64,000 nt of DNA from Shewanella sp. GD04112. GTDB taxonomy: Bacteria > Pseudomonadota > Gammaproteobacteria > Enterobacterales > Shewanellaceae. The stretch's first letter is position 1; each line of letters starts with the position of its first letter. The position numbers and the translations under genes were made by a program. A model generated the notes under the pieces. It was not told the origin of the DNA. It saw only the letters and a program-made list of their open reading frames with translations, and did not search any database. The DNA lies in the NCBI RefSeq assembly GCF_029835735.1, contig NZ_JAOEAL010000001.1, positions 4,820,354-4,884,353 of the forward strand, in the 5' to 3' direction. This document shows, in pieces, positions 8,020 through 17,287 of this stretch.

Positions 8020-8667
8020 ATGAAAACCCGCGACAAAATCATCTATGCCAGCCTTGAGCTATTCAATGAGCACGGCGAACGAAATATCACCACCAATCAT
8101 ATTGCCGCTCACCTGAATATGAGTCCCGGGAATCTTTATTATCACTTCCGTAATAAGGAAGACATTATTCGCTCGATCTTCAGTCTCTACGAGGCGCACC
8201 TCGAATCGGGATTCCAACCCTATGAAGGCGAGCAAGTCAATGTGGAGCAATTGATCGGCTATTTCGACGCGATGTTTTATACCCTGTGGCAATTCCGTTT
8301 TATGTACGCCAATCTGGCCGATATTCTCGCCCGCGATGAAGAATTAAAAAGCCGTTATCTGCAGGCGCAGCAGCAAGTATTAACGCGTTCGAGCCACGTG
8401 CTGGATAAACTCAAGCAGGACGGTTTTTTAAATATCGACAATGACAAAATCACCCAACTTGCCGACACCATTAAGATGATTGTGAGTTTTTGGATTGGTT
8501 ATCAACTCACCCAATCCAGCACCTCAACCATCACTAAAGGCATTCTGTACGAAGGTGTATTGCGGGTATTGATGATTTTTAAGGCCTACGCCACCCCAAC
8601 ATCTCAAGCGACCTTCAGCCGTTTAGAGCAGCACTACCACGAGCTAGCGACCCAAGATTCGCTCTAA
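8020..8667 (+). CDS. TetR/AcrR family transcriptional regulator
   Basis: 215 residues. The N-terminal helix-turn-helix (residues about 5-50) reads KIIYASLELFNEHGERNITTNHIAAHLNMSPGNLYYHFRNKEDI, the standard TetR DNA-binding domain with the LYYHF recognition helix. The remaining 160 residues form the usual helical ligand/dimer domain and show nothing that names an effector. It stands alone, upstream of kbl-tdh by 270 bp and divergent from waaA. The target is unknown; autoregulation or control of kbl-tdh are both possible. Confidence 0.88.
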   Translation: MKTRDKIIYASLELFNEHGERNITTNHIAAHLNMSPGNLYYHFRNKEDIIRSIFSLYEAHLESGFQPYEGEQVNVEQLIGYFDAMFYTLWQFRFMYANLADILARDEELKSRYLQAQQQVLTRSSHVLDKLKQDGFLNIDNDKITQLADTIKMIVSFWIGYQLTQSSTSTITKGILYEGVLRVLMIFKAYATPTSQATFSRLEQHYHELATQDSL

Positions 8668-8681
8668 TCGCCCCAAGCCGT

Positions 8682-8724
8682 CGCATTTAGCACTAAACTC
8701 AACAGGTTAAAGGTGCTAAATGCG
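8682..8724. repeat. 12-bp inverted repeat downstream of the TetR gene
   Basis: The arms CGCATTTAGCAC (8682-8693) and GTGCTAAATGCG (8713-8724) are perfect complements around a 19-base loop, just after the TetR stop codon. There is no U-tract, so it is a poor intrinsic terminator. It may stabilise the transcript end or be a protein-binding site before kbl. Confidence 0.5.
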
Positions 8725-8937
8725 GGCTCAATTTATACCCTCTGCGGTGATGCAACCCTCAAAGTGCAGCGTAGCCGACCATGTTGCACATTAGTTTTTA
8801 TAATGTAACAACCCCTTTAGCCCTAAACTAATTTATCTAGCTAACCTGCATGAAAAAAAGGCTGTAGGCCGATAGGGTTTAGCGTTAAAATGCCGCAACT
8901 CCCAGAATCAGAATAAAGTTAACTAAGGAGATATCAG

Positions 8938-10131
8938 GTGGCCTCTACCTCATTCTACGCACAGATTAATCAACAGCTTGCCGATGTTAAAGCCGAAGGT
9001 TTATATAAAAGCGAGCGTGTTATTGCCTCACCGCAACAGACTGCCATTCAAGTTAATCACCAAGAAGTTGTTAACTTTTGCGCCAACAACTACTTAGGCT
9101 TAGCCAACCACCCAGAACTGATTAAAGCCGCACAGCAAGGCTTAGACAGCCACGGCTTTGGCATGGCGTCGGTCCGTTTTATTTGTGGAACCCAAGACAT
9201 CCACAAACAACTCGAAGCCAGCCTGAGCGAGTTCCTCGGCATGGAAGACACGATTCTGTATTCTTCTTGCTTCGACGCCAACGCAGGTCTGTTTGAAACC
9301 CTGTTAGATGCCGAAGATGCCATTATCTCCGACGCCCTAAACCATGCCTCTATTATCGATGGCGTGCGCTTATGTAAGGCCAAACGTTTCCGTTACGCCA
9401 ACAACGATATGGCGGATTTAGAGACGCAATTGATCGCCGCAAAAGCCGCTGGCGCGCGCAATATTCTGATCGCCACCGACGGCGTATTCTCAATGGACGG
9501 CGTCATCGCCAATCTGCAAGGCGTGTGTGATTTAGCCGATAAATACGGCGCATTAGTCATGGTTGATGACTCACATGCCGTGGGCTTTGTTGGTCAAAAC
9601 GGCCGTGGTTCGCACGAACACTGTGGCGTGATGGGCCGTGTCGATATTATCACTGGCACCCTAGGCAAGGCCTTAGGCGGCGCATCGGGCGGTTTCACTT
9701 CAGGTAAAAAAGAAGTCATCGACTGGTTACGCCAACGCTCTCGCCCTTACCTATTCTCTAACTCATTGGCGCCTTCGATTGTAACGGCCTCTATCCATGT
9801 ATTAGAGATGCTCAAATCGGGCCAAGCACTGCGTGAAGCGGTATGGGAAAACAGCCGTTATTTCCGCGAAAAAATGTCAGCGGCAGGCTTTACCTTAGGC
9901 GGCGCCGACCACGCGATTATCCCAGTGATGATTGGCGATGCCAAACTGGCGAGCGATTTCGCTAACCGTTTATTAGCAGAACATATTTACGTTATCGGCT
10001 TCTCATTCCCTGTCGTGCCAAAGGGACAAGCCCGTATTCGTACTCAAATGTCGGCGGCACACACCCGTGAGCAACTCGACAAAGCGATTGAAGCCTTTAC
10101 CCGTATCGCTAAAGAAATGGCGATTATTTAG
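8938..10131 (+). CDS. kbl: Glycine C-acetyltransferase (2-amino-3-ketobutyrate CoA ligase)
   Basis: 397 residues of a PLP-dependent alpha-oxoamine synthase. It cleaves 2-amino-3-ketobutyrate with CoA to give glycine and acetyl-CoA, the second step of threonine breakdown. The PLP lysine lies in GTLGKALGGASGG (near residue 244); NYLGLANHPE, SNDYNHAS-like DALNHASIIDG and the cofactor Asp in MVDDSHAVGF are present. The GTG start at 8938 is preceded by AAGGAG. tdh follows after 11 bp, so the two make one operon. Confidence 0.97.
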   Translation: MASTSFYAQINQQLADVKAEGLYKSERVIASPQQTAIQVNHQEVVNFCANNYLGLANHPELIKAAQQGLDSHGFGMASVRFICGTQDIHKQLEASLSEFLGMEDTILYSSCFDANAGLFETLLDAEDAIISDALNHASIIDGVRLCKAKRFRYANNDMADLETQLIAAKAAGARNILIATDGVFSMDGVIANLQGVCDLADKYGALVMVDDSHAVGFVGQNGRGSHEHCGVMGRVDIITGTLGKALGGASGGFTSGKKEVIDWLRQRSRPYLFSNSLAPSIVTASIHVLEMLKSGQALREAVWENSRYFREKMSAAGFTLGGADHAIIPVMIGDAKLASDFANRLLAEHIYVIGFSFPVVPKGQARIRTQMSAAHTREQLDKAIEAFTRIAKEMAII

Positions 10132-10142
10132 GACCCTACAAA

Positions 10143-11168
10143 ATGAAAGCACTAAGCAAGTTAAAAGCCGAAAAAGGCATTTGGTTAGTCGATGCGCCTA
10201 AGCCTGAAATGGGCCACAACGATCTGCTGATCAAGATTAAAAAGACCGCCATTTGTGGCACCGACATGCACATCTACAACTGGGACGAATGGTCACAAAA
10301 AACCATTCCTGTACCTATGGTGGTAGGTCACGAATATGTGGGTGAAGTGGTTGATATCGGTCAAGAAGTTCGTGGCTTTAAAATTGGTGACCGCGTTTCT
10401 GGCGAAGGCCATATCACCTGCGGCCACTGCCGTAACTGCCGCGCAGGTCGCACGCATTTATGCCGCAACACCTCAGGTGTGGGTGTAAACCGCGAAGGTT
10501 CATTTGCCGAGTACTTAGTGATCCCAGCCTTTAACGCCTTCAAAATTCCCGATGATATCAGCGATGATTTAGCGTCTATCTTCGACCCGTTCGGTAACGC
10601 AGTGCACACTGCGCTGTCATTCGACTTAGTGGGCGAAGACGTGTTAATCACTGGCGCGGGCCCTATCGGTATTATGGCTGCGGCCGTATGTCGCCACGTT
10701 GGTGCTCGCCATGTGGTCATTACCGACGTTAATGAATACCGCTTAGAGTTAGCTCGTAAAATGGGTGCTACCCGCGCCGTTAACGTGGCTCGGGAAAACC
10801 TGAAAGACGTGATGAAAGAACTCGGCATGACCGAAGGGTTCGACGTGGGTCTCGAAATGTCTGGCGTACCGTCAGCCTTCCACGCCATGTTAGATACCAT
10901 GAACCACGGTGGTAAAATCGCGATGCTCGGCATTCCGGGTGGCGAAATGGCGATTGATTGGAGCAAAGTGATATTCAAGGGTCTGGTCATCAAAGGCATT
11001 TACGGCCGTGAAATGTTCGAAACCTGGTACAAGATGGCAAGCTTGATCCAATCAGGCTTAGACATTTCGCCTATTATCACGCACCACTACAAAATTGATG
11101 ATTTCCAAAAAGGCTTCGACGCTATGGGCTCGGGCCAATCAGGTAAAGTCATCCTCAGCTGGGATTAA
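10143..11168 (+). CDS. tdh: L-threonine 3-dehydrogenase
   Basis: 341 residues, the same length as the E. coli enzyme. It oxidises L-threonine with NAD+ to 2-amino-3-ketobutyrate, the substrate of Kbl encoded just upstream. This medium-chain zinc dehydrogenase shows the catalytic zinc ligands in AICGTDMHIY and GHEYVGEV, four structural zinc cysteines in CGHCRNCRAGRTHLC (near residues 93-107) and the NAD-binding GAGPIGIMAA near residue 175. Confidence 0.97.
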   Translation: MKALSKLKAEKGIWLVDAPKPEMGHNDLLIKIKKTAICGTDMHIYNWDEWSQKTIPVPMVVGHEYVGEVVDIGQEVRGFKIGDRVSGEGHITCGHCRNCRAGRTHLCRNTSGVGVNREGSFAEYLVIPAFNAFKIPDDISDDLASIFDPFGNAVHTALSFDLVGEDVLITGAGPIGIMAAAVCRHVGARHVVITDVNEYRLELARKMGATRAVNVARENLKDVMKELGMTEGFDVGLEMSGVPSAFHAMLDTMNHGGKIAMLGIPGGEMAIDWSKVIFKGLVIKGIYGREMFETWYKMASLIQSGLDISPIITHHYKIDDFQKGFDAMGSGQSGKVILSWD

Positions 11169-11266
11169 TTCTCTTAGCTATGCCAATCACGGGGCTGTAC
11201 ACATGCAGCCCCATGTTGCACACTTATCCCATCGCTTATCCCTTTTCAGTTATTTCAGGTTTTATT

Positions 11267-11572
11267 ATGTCTTCCTTTAAACACCTTAGCGTGAATCAAT
11301 TAGTGCAAATGACCGAGTCAAAGCCAGTACAAATCGTCGATATTCGCGATGGTCACAGCTTTAACAACGGCCACATTGATGGCGCATTTAATTTGAATAA
11401 CGAGAATCTGGCGCACTTTATTGGCCAAGCGGATATGGACAGTCCTTTAGTGGTGGTTTGCTACCATGGCATCAGCAGCCAAAATGCCGCGCAATACCTT
11501 TGTGAACAAGGCTTTGATGATGTCTATAGCCTAGATGGTGGCTTTAGCGCTTGGCATGAGGCCAATGCATGA
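11267..11572 (+). CDS. glpE: Thiosulfate sulfurtransferase (rhodanese)
   Basis: A 101-residue single-domain rhodanese. The active-site cysteine is in VVVCYHGISSQNAA (near residue 66); the flanking VDIRDGHSFNNGHIDGAFN is the rhodanese signature. It moves sulfane sulfur from thiosulfate to cyanide or thiols. The start was placed at ATG 11267, since the 29 extra upstream codons of the frame have no family similarity and E. coli GlpE is 108 residues. It overlaps glpG by four bases (ATGA), so translation is probably coupled. Confidence 0.93.
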   Translation: MSSFKHLSVNQLVQMTESKPVQIVDIRDGHSFNNGHIDGAFNLNNENLAHFIGQADMDSPLVVVCYHGISSQNAAQYLCEQGFDDVYSLDGGFSAWHEANA

Positions 11573-12411
11573 TAGAGATTGGCAGACTCCCCAACAGCAG
11601 AGCCGCGCAGGCCTTTGTCGATTACCTCAAAGGTGAACAGATAGACTGCCAGATTCAGCCATTGCCGCAGGGAGTCGCTATTCTGGTTATCCGCGATCAA
11701 GATGCCGAGCAAGCCCGTAAAGAGTTTGCCCATTTTATCGCTCATCCTTACGATAACAAATACTTACAAGCCTCGTGGGAGCATGGTGATACTCATACTA
11801 AGCTCGACTATGGCGCCCCTTCTTTACAGCTTTTTACGCAATTTATCACAGGTGCAGGCCCAGTTACTCTTATCATCTTTGGCCTCTGTGTACTGATTTA
11901 TGCCGCGATGAATTTAGGCTTCGGCGGCCCGGTTTATGAAACACTCTCCTATTTCGGTGCGGTGCCTGACACCAGTGTTAGTCAATTCTGGCGCGTGTTT
12001 ACCCCAAGCCTGATGCACTTTTCGGCCATGCATATCATCTTCAACTTACTCTGGTGGTGGTATTTGGGTGGAAAAATCGAGACTCGCACAGGTACAGCCC
12101 CGCTGCTAATCCTGCTACTGGTCGCCGGTACTTTACCCAATGTCGTCCAATACTATGTTAGCGGCCCCAACTTTGGCGGGCTGTCGGGCGTAGTGTATGC
12201 CGTCGCCGGTTACACTTGGGTCATGGGGATCCGCAAACCCGCAGCAGGGATAGGTTTACCGCCCTCCTACATGGGATTTATGTTGATTTGGCTAGTGTTA
12301 GGCTTTACGGATTTTTTAGGCGTGTCAGTTGCGAATGGCGCCCATATTGGCGGATTACTGATAGGTCTCGCCCAAGGCTGGTTCGATAGTCGCAGTAAAG
12401 CCACTCGCTAA
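11569..12411 (+). CDS. glpG: Rhomboid intramembrane serine protease
   Basis: 280 residues. The cytoplasmic N-terminal domain (about 1-85) is followed by six hydrophobic segments. The catalytic serine is in FGGLSGVVYAVAGY (near residue 206, GxSG motif) and the partner histidine in ANGAHIGGLLIG (near residue 260). MHFSAMHIIFNLLWWWYLG is the conserved helix with the oxyanion-side His-Asn. It cleaves transmembrane helices within the inner membrane. The glpE-glpG pair is as in E. coli, but no glpR follows here. Confidence 0.96.
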   Translation: MIEIGRLPNSRAAQAFVDYLKGEQIDCQIQPLPQGVAILVIRDQDAEQARKEFAHFIAHPYDNKYLQASWEHGDTHTKLDYGAPSLQLFTQFITGAGPVTLIIFGLCVLIYAAMNLGFGGPVYETLSYFGAVPDTSVSQFWRVFTPSLMHFSAMHIIFNLLWWWYLGGKIETRTGTAPLLILLLVAGTLPNVVQYYVSGPNFGGLSGVVYAVAGYTWVMGIRKPAAGIGLPPSYMGFMLIWLVLGFTDFLGVSVANGAHIGGLLIGLAQGWFDSRSKATR

Positions 12412-12443
12412 CTTACCGCGATTGCTTACATGCTCGATTAAAA

Positions 12444-12473
12444 AGCAGGGTAAGCCTTAAGGCTTACCCTGCT
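12444..12473 (-). terminator. Perfect 30-bp palindromic terminator between glpG and elbB
   Basis: Arms AGCAGGGTAAGCCTT and AAGGCTTACCCTGCT meet without a loop. On the minus strand the stem is followed by TTTTTAAT, so it ends elbB transcription. It may also slow transcription arriving from glpG. Confidence 0.85.
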
Positions 12474-12487
12474 GCATTTAGGTGCTG

Positions 12488-13144
12488 TTACTTGGCCAGC
12501 TCTAATACTTTGGCGACCAGCTTCTCGATACCAGAGTGCGCCTCGGCAATGTTCCCCGCCAGCATATAAGCGGGCGTGCTGACAATCTTATTCGCCTCAT
12601 CCACCACGATATCATGCACAGTCGCCGCCTGATGATGGCCGCCCATCAGATTAAAGGCTGCTACCGTATCCACATCATTACCGATAGTGCCCTTAGCGCC
12701 GTGTCCATATAAACGCGGGATCATCATTGGCGCAATACAAATAAAGCCGACAGGCTTTTTCGCTAGAATAAATTCATTAATAAAATCAGTAACGAGTGGA
12801 TTCACTTCACACTCACTGCCATTAGTGGCGAAGTTACACAGATTTTTCGCCGCCCCAAATCCGCCAGGGATAATCAGTGCATCGAAATCGGTAATATCGA
12901 GTTCGGTGGTTGCTTTTACTTCGCCACGGGCGATACGTGCCGATTCAACTAGCACATTTCGTGTCGCCGTCTTGTCTACTTCGCCCGTGAAGTGATTAAC
13001 AACATGCATCTGATTGATATCAGGAGCAAAAAATTGATATTGAGCACCCGCTTTCGACAGAGATAATAACGTTAAAACCGATTCATGGATCTCTGTTCCA
13101 TCGAAAACACCGCACCCACTGAGCAATACTGCGATTTTTTTCAT
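12488..13144 (-). CDS. elbB: Isoprenoid biosynthesis glyoxalase ElbB
   Basis: 218 residues from the ATG at 13144 (MKKIAVLLSGCGVFDGTEIHES), which has AAGGA upstream; the 24 extra codons of the longer frame were rejected. It is an ES1/DJ-1-like class I glutamine-amidotransferase fold protein. The nucleophile cysteine elbow is in KPVGFICIAPMM (near residue 137), and GGFGAAKNLCNF is conserved. E. coli ElbB has weak glyoxalase III activity and is named for a loose link to isoprenoid synthesis; the physiological role is unclear. It stands alone, ending at a strong palindromic terminator. Confidence 0.93.
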   Translation of the reverse strand: MKKIAVLLSGCGVFDGTEIHESVLTLLSLSKAGAQYQFFAPDINQMHVVNHFTGEVDKTATRNVLVESARIARGEVKATTELDITDFDALIIPGGFGAAKNLCNFATNGSECEVNPLVTDFINEFILAKKPVGFICIAPMMIPRLYGHGAKGTIGNDVDTVAAFNLMGGHHQAATVHDIVVDEANKIVSTPAYMLAGNIAEAHSGIEKLVAKVLELAK

Positions 13145-13529
13145 TATAAATATCCTTCTTATGTCATTTGGTTTTAACAAACTGTAAACAAAATGGTTGA
13201 TCTGCTTAAAAATCATGCTAACTTAGTTCGTCAAATCTAAGGGTCGGTGAAAATTAACGCAGCCTTTAGGTATTTTACGGAGTCAAGAAAAAATCCACAA
13301 ATCAGGAAGATTTTTCAAGAAACAGTATTGAACTCACACAAATATTTTAAAAATATAAAAATCAACAACTTAAAAATATCGCACCAAGCCGTAAACATCG
13401 CCATTATTCACAGTTGACTTTTTCACTCACAGAGTTATCCACAGGCTGAGAGTCAATTTGCCGTGGCTGAAATACCGTATCTGTGGCATGCTTACCGCCA
13501 TCTAAGTCATCGATAAACGAAAATTACTT
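13145..13529. other. elbB-polA intergenic region
   Basis: 385 bp of AT-rich DNA between divergent genes with no plausible coding frame. It holds the elbB ribosome site at its left end, a DnaA box and candidate polA promoter near 13414-13443, and otherwise nothing I recognise. Confidence 0.6.
13414..13443 (+). promoter_or_regulatory. Candidate polA promoter with overlapping DnaA box
   Basis: TTGACT (13414-13419) is followed after 16 bp by TATCCA (13436-13441), a weak sigma70-like pair. A perfect DnaA box TTATCCACA lies at 13435-13443 and covers the -10. DnaA binding there would be expected to repress. The promoter is inferred; the box is seen directly. Confidence 0.5.
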
Positions 13530-16298
13530 ATGCCTACCATAGCCAATAACCCACTTGTCCTTGTGGATGGATCTTCTTATTTATATCGCGCCTATTATGC
13601 GCCTCCTCACCTGACAAACTCAAAGGGCGAAGCTACTGGTGCTGTTTATGGCGTAGTGAATATGCTTCGCAGTTTATTAAGCCGTTATCAACCTAGCCAT
13701 ATCGCTGTGGTGTTCGACGCTAAAGGCAAAACCTTCCGCAATGACTTATATGAAGAATACAAGGCGCATCGCCCACCTATGCCGGATGACCTGCGCTCAC
13801 AAATTGAACCACTACACCGTATTATCCGTGCCTTGGGCTTGCCCTTAATCTCTATTCCCGGTGTTGAGGCGGACGATGTTATCGGCACTATCGCTCGCCA
13901 GGCTAGCCGCGAAAACCGCGCCGTACTTATCAGCACTGGCGATAAAGACATGGCGCAGCTGGTTGATGAAAATGTCACGCTGATCAACACCATGACAGAT
14001 ACCATCATGGGCCCTGAAGAGGTTGCGGCTAAATATGGTGTTGGTCCAGACAGAATCATCGATTTCTTGGCGCTGATGGGCGACAAGGCAGATAACATTC
14101 CCGGTTTACCCGGCGTAGGCGAAAAAACCGCATTAGCTATGCTCACAGGGGCGGGCAGTGTCGCCAATTTGCTTGCAGAGCCCGAAAAAGTCACCGAATT
14201 AGGCTTTAGGGGCGCAAAAACCATGGCGGCAAAAATCATCGACAATGCCGACATGCTAAAACTGTCCTATGAGCTTGCCACCATTAAAACCGATGTTAAG
14301 CTCGAACAAGATTGGCACGAACTTACCGCCAAACCCGCAGACAGGGATGAGCTGATCAAGTGCTACGGCGAGATGGAATTTAAACGCTGGCTTGCCGAAG
14401 TCTTAGATAATAAGGCACCAACGACAGCCACAGCAAAAGTCGAAACGGCAGAAATCCAAGAAGAATCAACGCCCAGCGTCACGATTGAAACCCAATATGA
14501 TACGATTCTGACCGAAGCTCAACTCGATGAGTGGATTGCCAAACTCAAGCAAGCGCCATTAATGGCCGTGGATACCGAGACCACCAGCCTCGACTATATG
14601 GTTGCGGAATTGGTTGGCCTGTCCTTTGCACTTGAAGCGGGTAAAGCCGCCTATCTGCCCTTAGCCCACGATTATGTTGGCGCGCCTCAACAATTAGACA
14701 AGCAAACTGCACTCGAAAAACTGCGCCCGATACTCGAAGACGCCAAGCTCAAAAAAGTCGGTCAAAACCTGAAATATGACATCAGCGTATTGGCCAATGC
14801 AGGCATACAACTCCAAGGCGTGATATTCGACACTATGCTCGAATCCTATGTGTTTAACTCGGTCGCCTCACGCCATGATATGGATGGGTTGGCGCTTAAA
14901 TACCTAGGCCATAAAAATATCGCCTTTGAAGATATCGCAGGTAAAGGTGCTAAACAGCTGACCTTCAACCAAATTCCGTTGGAAACAGCTGCGCCCTATG
15001 CGGCGGAAGATGCCGATATTACCCTACGCCTACATCAACATTTGTGGCCAAGACTCGAAAAAGAGACCGAATTAGCCTCAGTCTTTACCGATATTGAACT
15101 GCCGCTGATCCAAATACTGTCCGATATTGAACGCCAAGGTGTGTTTATCGATAGTATGTTGCTCGGCCAACAGAGTGATGAACTTGCCCGTAAAATCGAT
15201 GAGTTAGAAACAAAAGCTTATGATATTGCAGGTGAAAAATTCAATTTAAGCTCACCAAAGCAACTACAAGTGCTGTTTTTTGAAAAGCTGGGTTATCCTG
15301 TCATCAAAAAAACCCCTAAGGGCGCCCCCTCTACCGCGGAAGAAGTACTGGTTGAGTTGGCGCTGGATTTCCCTCTGCCCAAAGTAATCCTTGAGCATAG
15401 AAGCCTGACCAAGTTAAAGAGTACTTACACCGACAAGCTCCCTCTAATGGTGAACGCGAAAACGGGTCGGGTACACACAAGCTACCATCAGGCCAACGCC
15501 GCAACGGGGCGTTTATCCTCGAGCGAACCAAACCTACAGAATATTCCTATCCGCACCGAGGAAGGTCGTCGTATTCGCCAAGCCTTTATTGCACCTCAAG
15601 GACGTAAGATTTTGGCCGCCGACTATTCGCAGATTGAATTACGCATCATGGCGCATTTATCCCAAGATGCGGGCTTACTCAAAGCCTTCGCTGAAGGCAA
15701 AGACATTCACAGAGCCACCGCCGCCGAAGTATTTGGCACCGACTTTGACAGCGTCACCTCGGAGCAGCGTCGCCGCGCCAAAGCCGTTAACTTTGGCCTT
15801 ATCTATGGCATGTCCGCCTTTGGATTGGCGCGTCAGCTCGACATTCCCCGCAACGAGGCACAAACTTACATCGACACTTACTTCGCTCGCTATCCAGGCG
15901 TATTAAGGTATATGGAAGAAACACGAGCCAGTGCAGCAGAACTTGGCTATGTCTCTACGCTATTTGGGCGCCGTTTGTATTTACCCGAAATTCGCGACCG
16001 CAATGCTATGCGCCGCCAAGCAGCAGAAAGAGCCGCGATTAACGCCCCAATGCAAGGCACCGCCGCGGATATCATTAAAAAAGCCATGATCAGCATTGCC
16101 GATTGGATAAAAACCGATACCCAAGGTGAAATCGCCATGATCATGCAAGTCCACGACGAATTAGTATTCGAAGTCGATGCAGATAAAGCCGAAACACTCA
16201 AGCTCAAGGTGTGTGAACTTATGGCAAAAGCAGCCAATCTGGATGTGGAACTTCTGGCAGAAGCTGGTATTGGCGATAACTGGGACCAAGCCCACTAG
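13530..16298 (+). CDS. polA: DNA polymerase I
   Basis: 922 residues (E. coli 928). The N-terminal 5'-3' exonuclease (about 1-290) has LVDGSSYLYRAYYA and the metal-binding GVEADDVIGTIA. The central 3'-5' proofreading domain keeps its first acidic motif, VDTETTSLDYM (near residue 345), so proofreading is probably active. The polymerase motifs are A (DYSQIELRIMAHL, near 697), B (RRAKAVNFGLIYGMS, near 748) and C (MQVHDELVFEV, near 872). It fills gaps and removes RNA primers. The order polA-spf-engB is that of E. coli. Confidence 0.98.
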   Translation: MPTIANNPLVLVDGSSYLYRAYYAPPHLTNSKGEATGAVYGVVNMLRSLLSRYQPSHIAVVFDAKGKTFRNDLYEEYKAHRPPMPDDLRSQIEPLHRIIRALGLPLISIPGVEADDVIGTIARQASRENRAVLISTGDKDMAQLVDENVTLINTMTDTIMGPEEVAAKYGVGPDRIIDFLALMGDKADNIPGLPGVGEKTALAMLTGAGSVANLLAEPEKVTELGFRGAKTMAAKIIDNADMLKLSYELATIKTDVKLEQDWHELTAKPADRDELIKCYGEMEFKRWLAEVLDNKAPTTATAKVETAEIQEESTPSVTIETQYDTILTEAQLDEWIAKLKQAPLMAVDTETTSLDYMVAELVGLSFALEAGKAAYLPLAHDYVGAPQQLDKQTALEKLRPILEDAKLKKVGQNLKYDISVLANAGIQLQGVIFDTMLESYVFNSVASRHDMDGLALKYLGHKNIAFEDIAGKGAKQLTFNQIPLETAAPYAAEDADITLRLHQHLWPRLEKETELASVFTDIELPLIQILSDIERQGVFIDSMLLGQQSDELARKIDELETKAYDIAGEKFNLSSPKQLQVLFFEKLGYPVIKKTPKGAPSTAEEVLVELALDFPLPKVILEHRSLTKLKSTYTDKLPLMVNAKTGRVHTSYHQANAATGRLSSSEPNLQNIPIRTEEGRRIRQAFIAPQGRKILAADYSQIELRIMAHLSQDAGLLKAFAEGKDIHRATAAEVFGTDFDSVTSEQRRRAKAVNFGLIYGMSAFGLARQLDIPRNEAQTYIDTYFARYPGVLRYMEETRASAAELGYVSTLFGRRLYLPEIRDRNAMRRQAAERAAINAPMQGTAADIIKKAMISIADWIKTDTQGEIAMIMQVHDELVFEVDADKAETLKLKVCELMAKAANLDVELLAEAGIGDNWDQAH

Positions 16299-16347
16299 CA
16301 TTCAAACGCTAGACTTTAACTTCTAACACTCGTTGCTGACTCGTACT

Positions 16348-16376
16348 AAGGCTCATCCGTTACAGGATGGGCCTTT
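16348..16376 (+). terminator. polA terminator
   Basis: Stem AAGGCTCATCC / GGATGGGCCTT with a six-base loop and a short T-run, 50 bp after the polA stop. Confidence 0.75.
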
Positions 16377-16379
16377 GTA

Positions 16380-16831
16380 TTTGGTGCAACTTTTAGGTGC
16401 CGCTAAACTCGACATCGCAGAGAACAAGATGAGGAGAAATTGTTTACTCTGGCGAATCCCCTGATGGGCTCCCCTCTCAAGAGCGGGAAGCAGCATTCGA
16501 CTCTCCATACAATACTCTCAGTCACTAAATGTTATCTCCCCTCAATTCTCGCAGCTTCAACACCGCTATAAACACAACCAGCTATCTGCGTGACACTCCA
16601 TACAAGCCTAAACAATCGTTCGCTGATGGATACAACCCAGAACAATCACCAAAATAGAGTAAAAACATTAAATCTGACGAATTGATCAGTTCTGTACTAA
16701 AAATACGGTAAATTTAGCGAAATCAGTGGTTTAAATGTCTTTTGTGAAAATATCAGATCAAACACCGCTGCTTTTTTCACCTAAAACTTGAGATCTACCG
16801 CACACAATTATCACTTTTTCAAAAAAACTGT
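16380..16831. other. Intergenic stretch between polA and spf
   Basis: About 450 bp with no credible open frame, no strong hairpin and no repeat that I can see. A TGTGA half-site of the CRP type at 16743-16747 lies about 125 bp before the spf start. It is too weak alone to call, although E. coli spf is repressed by cAMP-CRP. Confidence 0.4.
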
Positions 16832-16860
16832 TTTCCATTTAGAGATAAATAGCGTATTAT
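16832..16860 (+). promoter_or_regulatory. spf (Spot 42) promoter
   Basis: The -10 element TATTAT (16855-16860) ends seven bases before the conserved RNA start at 16868. With 17-bp spacing the -35 is TTTCCA (16832-16837), a poor match. Confidence 0.6.
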
Positions 16861-16867
16861 TCTCTGC

Positions 16868-16973
16868 GTAGGGTACAGAGGTTAAGATGTTCTATCTTTC
16901 AGACCTTTATTTCACTTATAGTGACGAGCCAAATTCTGGCGCCCCAGCAACTTGTTTGCTGGGGCTTTTTTTT
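16868..16973 (+). ncRNA. spf: Spot 42 small RNA
   Basis: The first 50 bases are nearly identical to E. coli Spot 42 as I remember it (starting GTAGGGTACAGAGG, then AAGATGTTCTATCTTTCAGA). The middle diverges and the 3' end is a strong terminator, GCCCCAGCAA / TTTGCTGGGGC followed by T8. The place between polA and engB is also that of E. coli spf. Spot 42 is an Hfq-dependent base-pairing RNA that represses catabolic genes when glucose is plentiful. In Shewanella its targets may differ, given its respiratory lifestyle. The conserved 5' half contains the unstructured pairing regions. Confidence 0.93.
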
Positions 16974-17287
16974 GCTCTTTTTTCAGTCTAGGGATGATTT
17001 CAACAAAGGCGAGTAAATTTTAGAGTATTTACTTTAATAAAAGGTAAATTCGATGTATGCTGTCTTCATTGAGAACCATTGAAGGTAATTTGATGGTGCT
17101 TGAGTCTTGTTGAATTTAGCTTCTCCCCAAAAGAGCTAAAATTTTGGCCGGTGACTAATGTTATCGGCTATTTTTTTGCCCAAAATTTGAGGGGTGGAAA
17201 TCGATTGTTTTATAAGGGAATATAACGGGATATCGCAGGGGAAGATGGCCAAATGCACTCAAGGCATCCGACCATAAAGCAAATGAC
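16974..17287. other. spf-engB intergenic stretch
   Basis: About 310 bp after the Spot 42 terminator and before the convergent engB stop. It contains small inverted repeats (AGTAAAT/ATTTACT near 17011-17031) and AT-rich DNA. I see no gene and no clear engB terminator. Confidence 0.4.

Noticed and set aside
16743..16764. CRP site upstream of spf
   Set aside because: Only the TGTGA half matches, and it is about 125 bp from the start; too weak to call.
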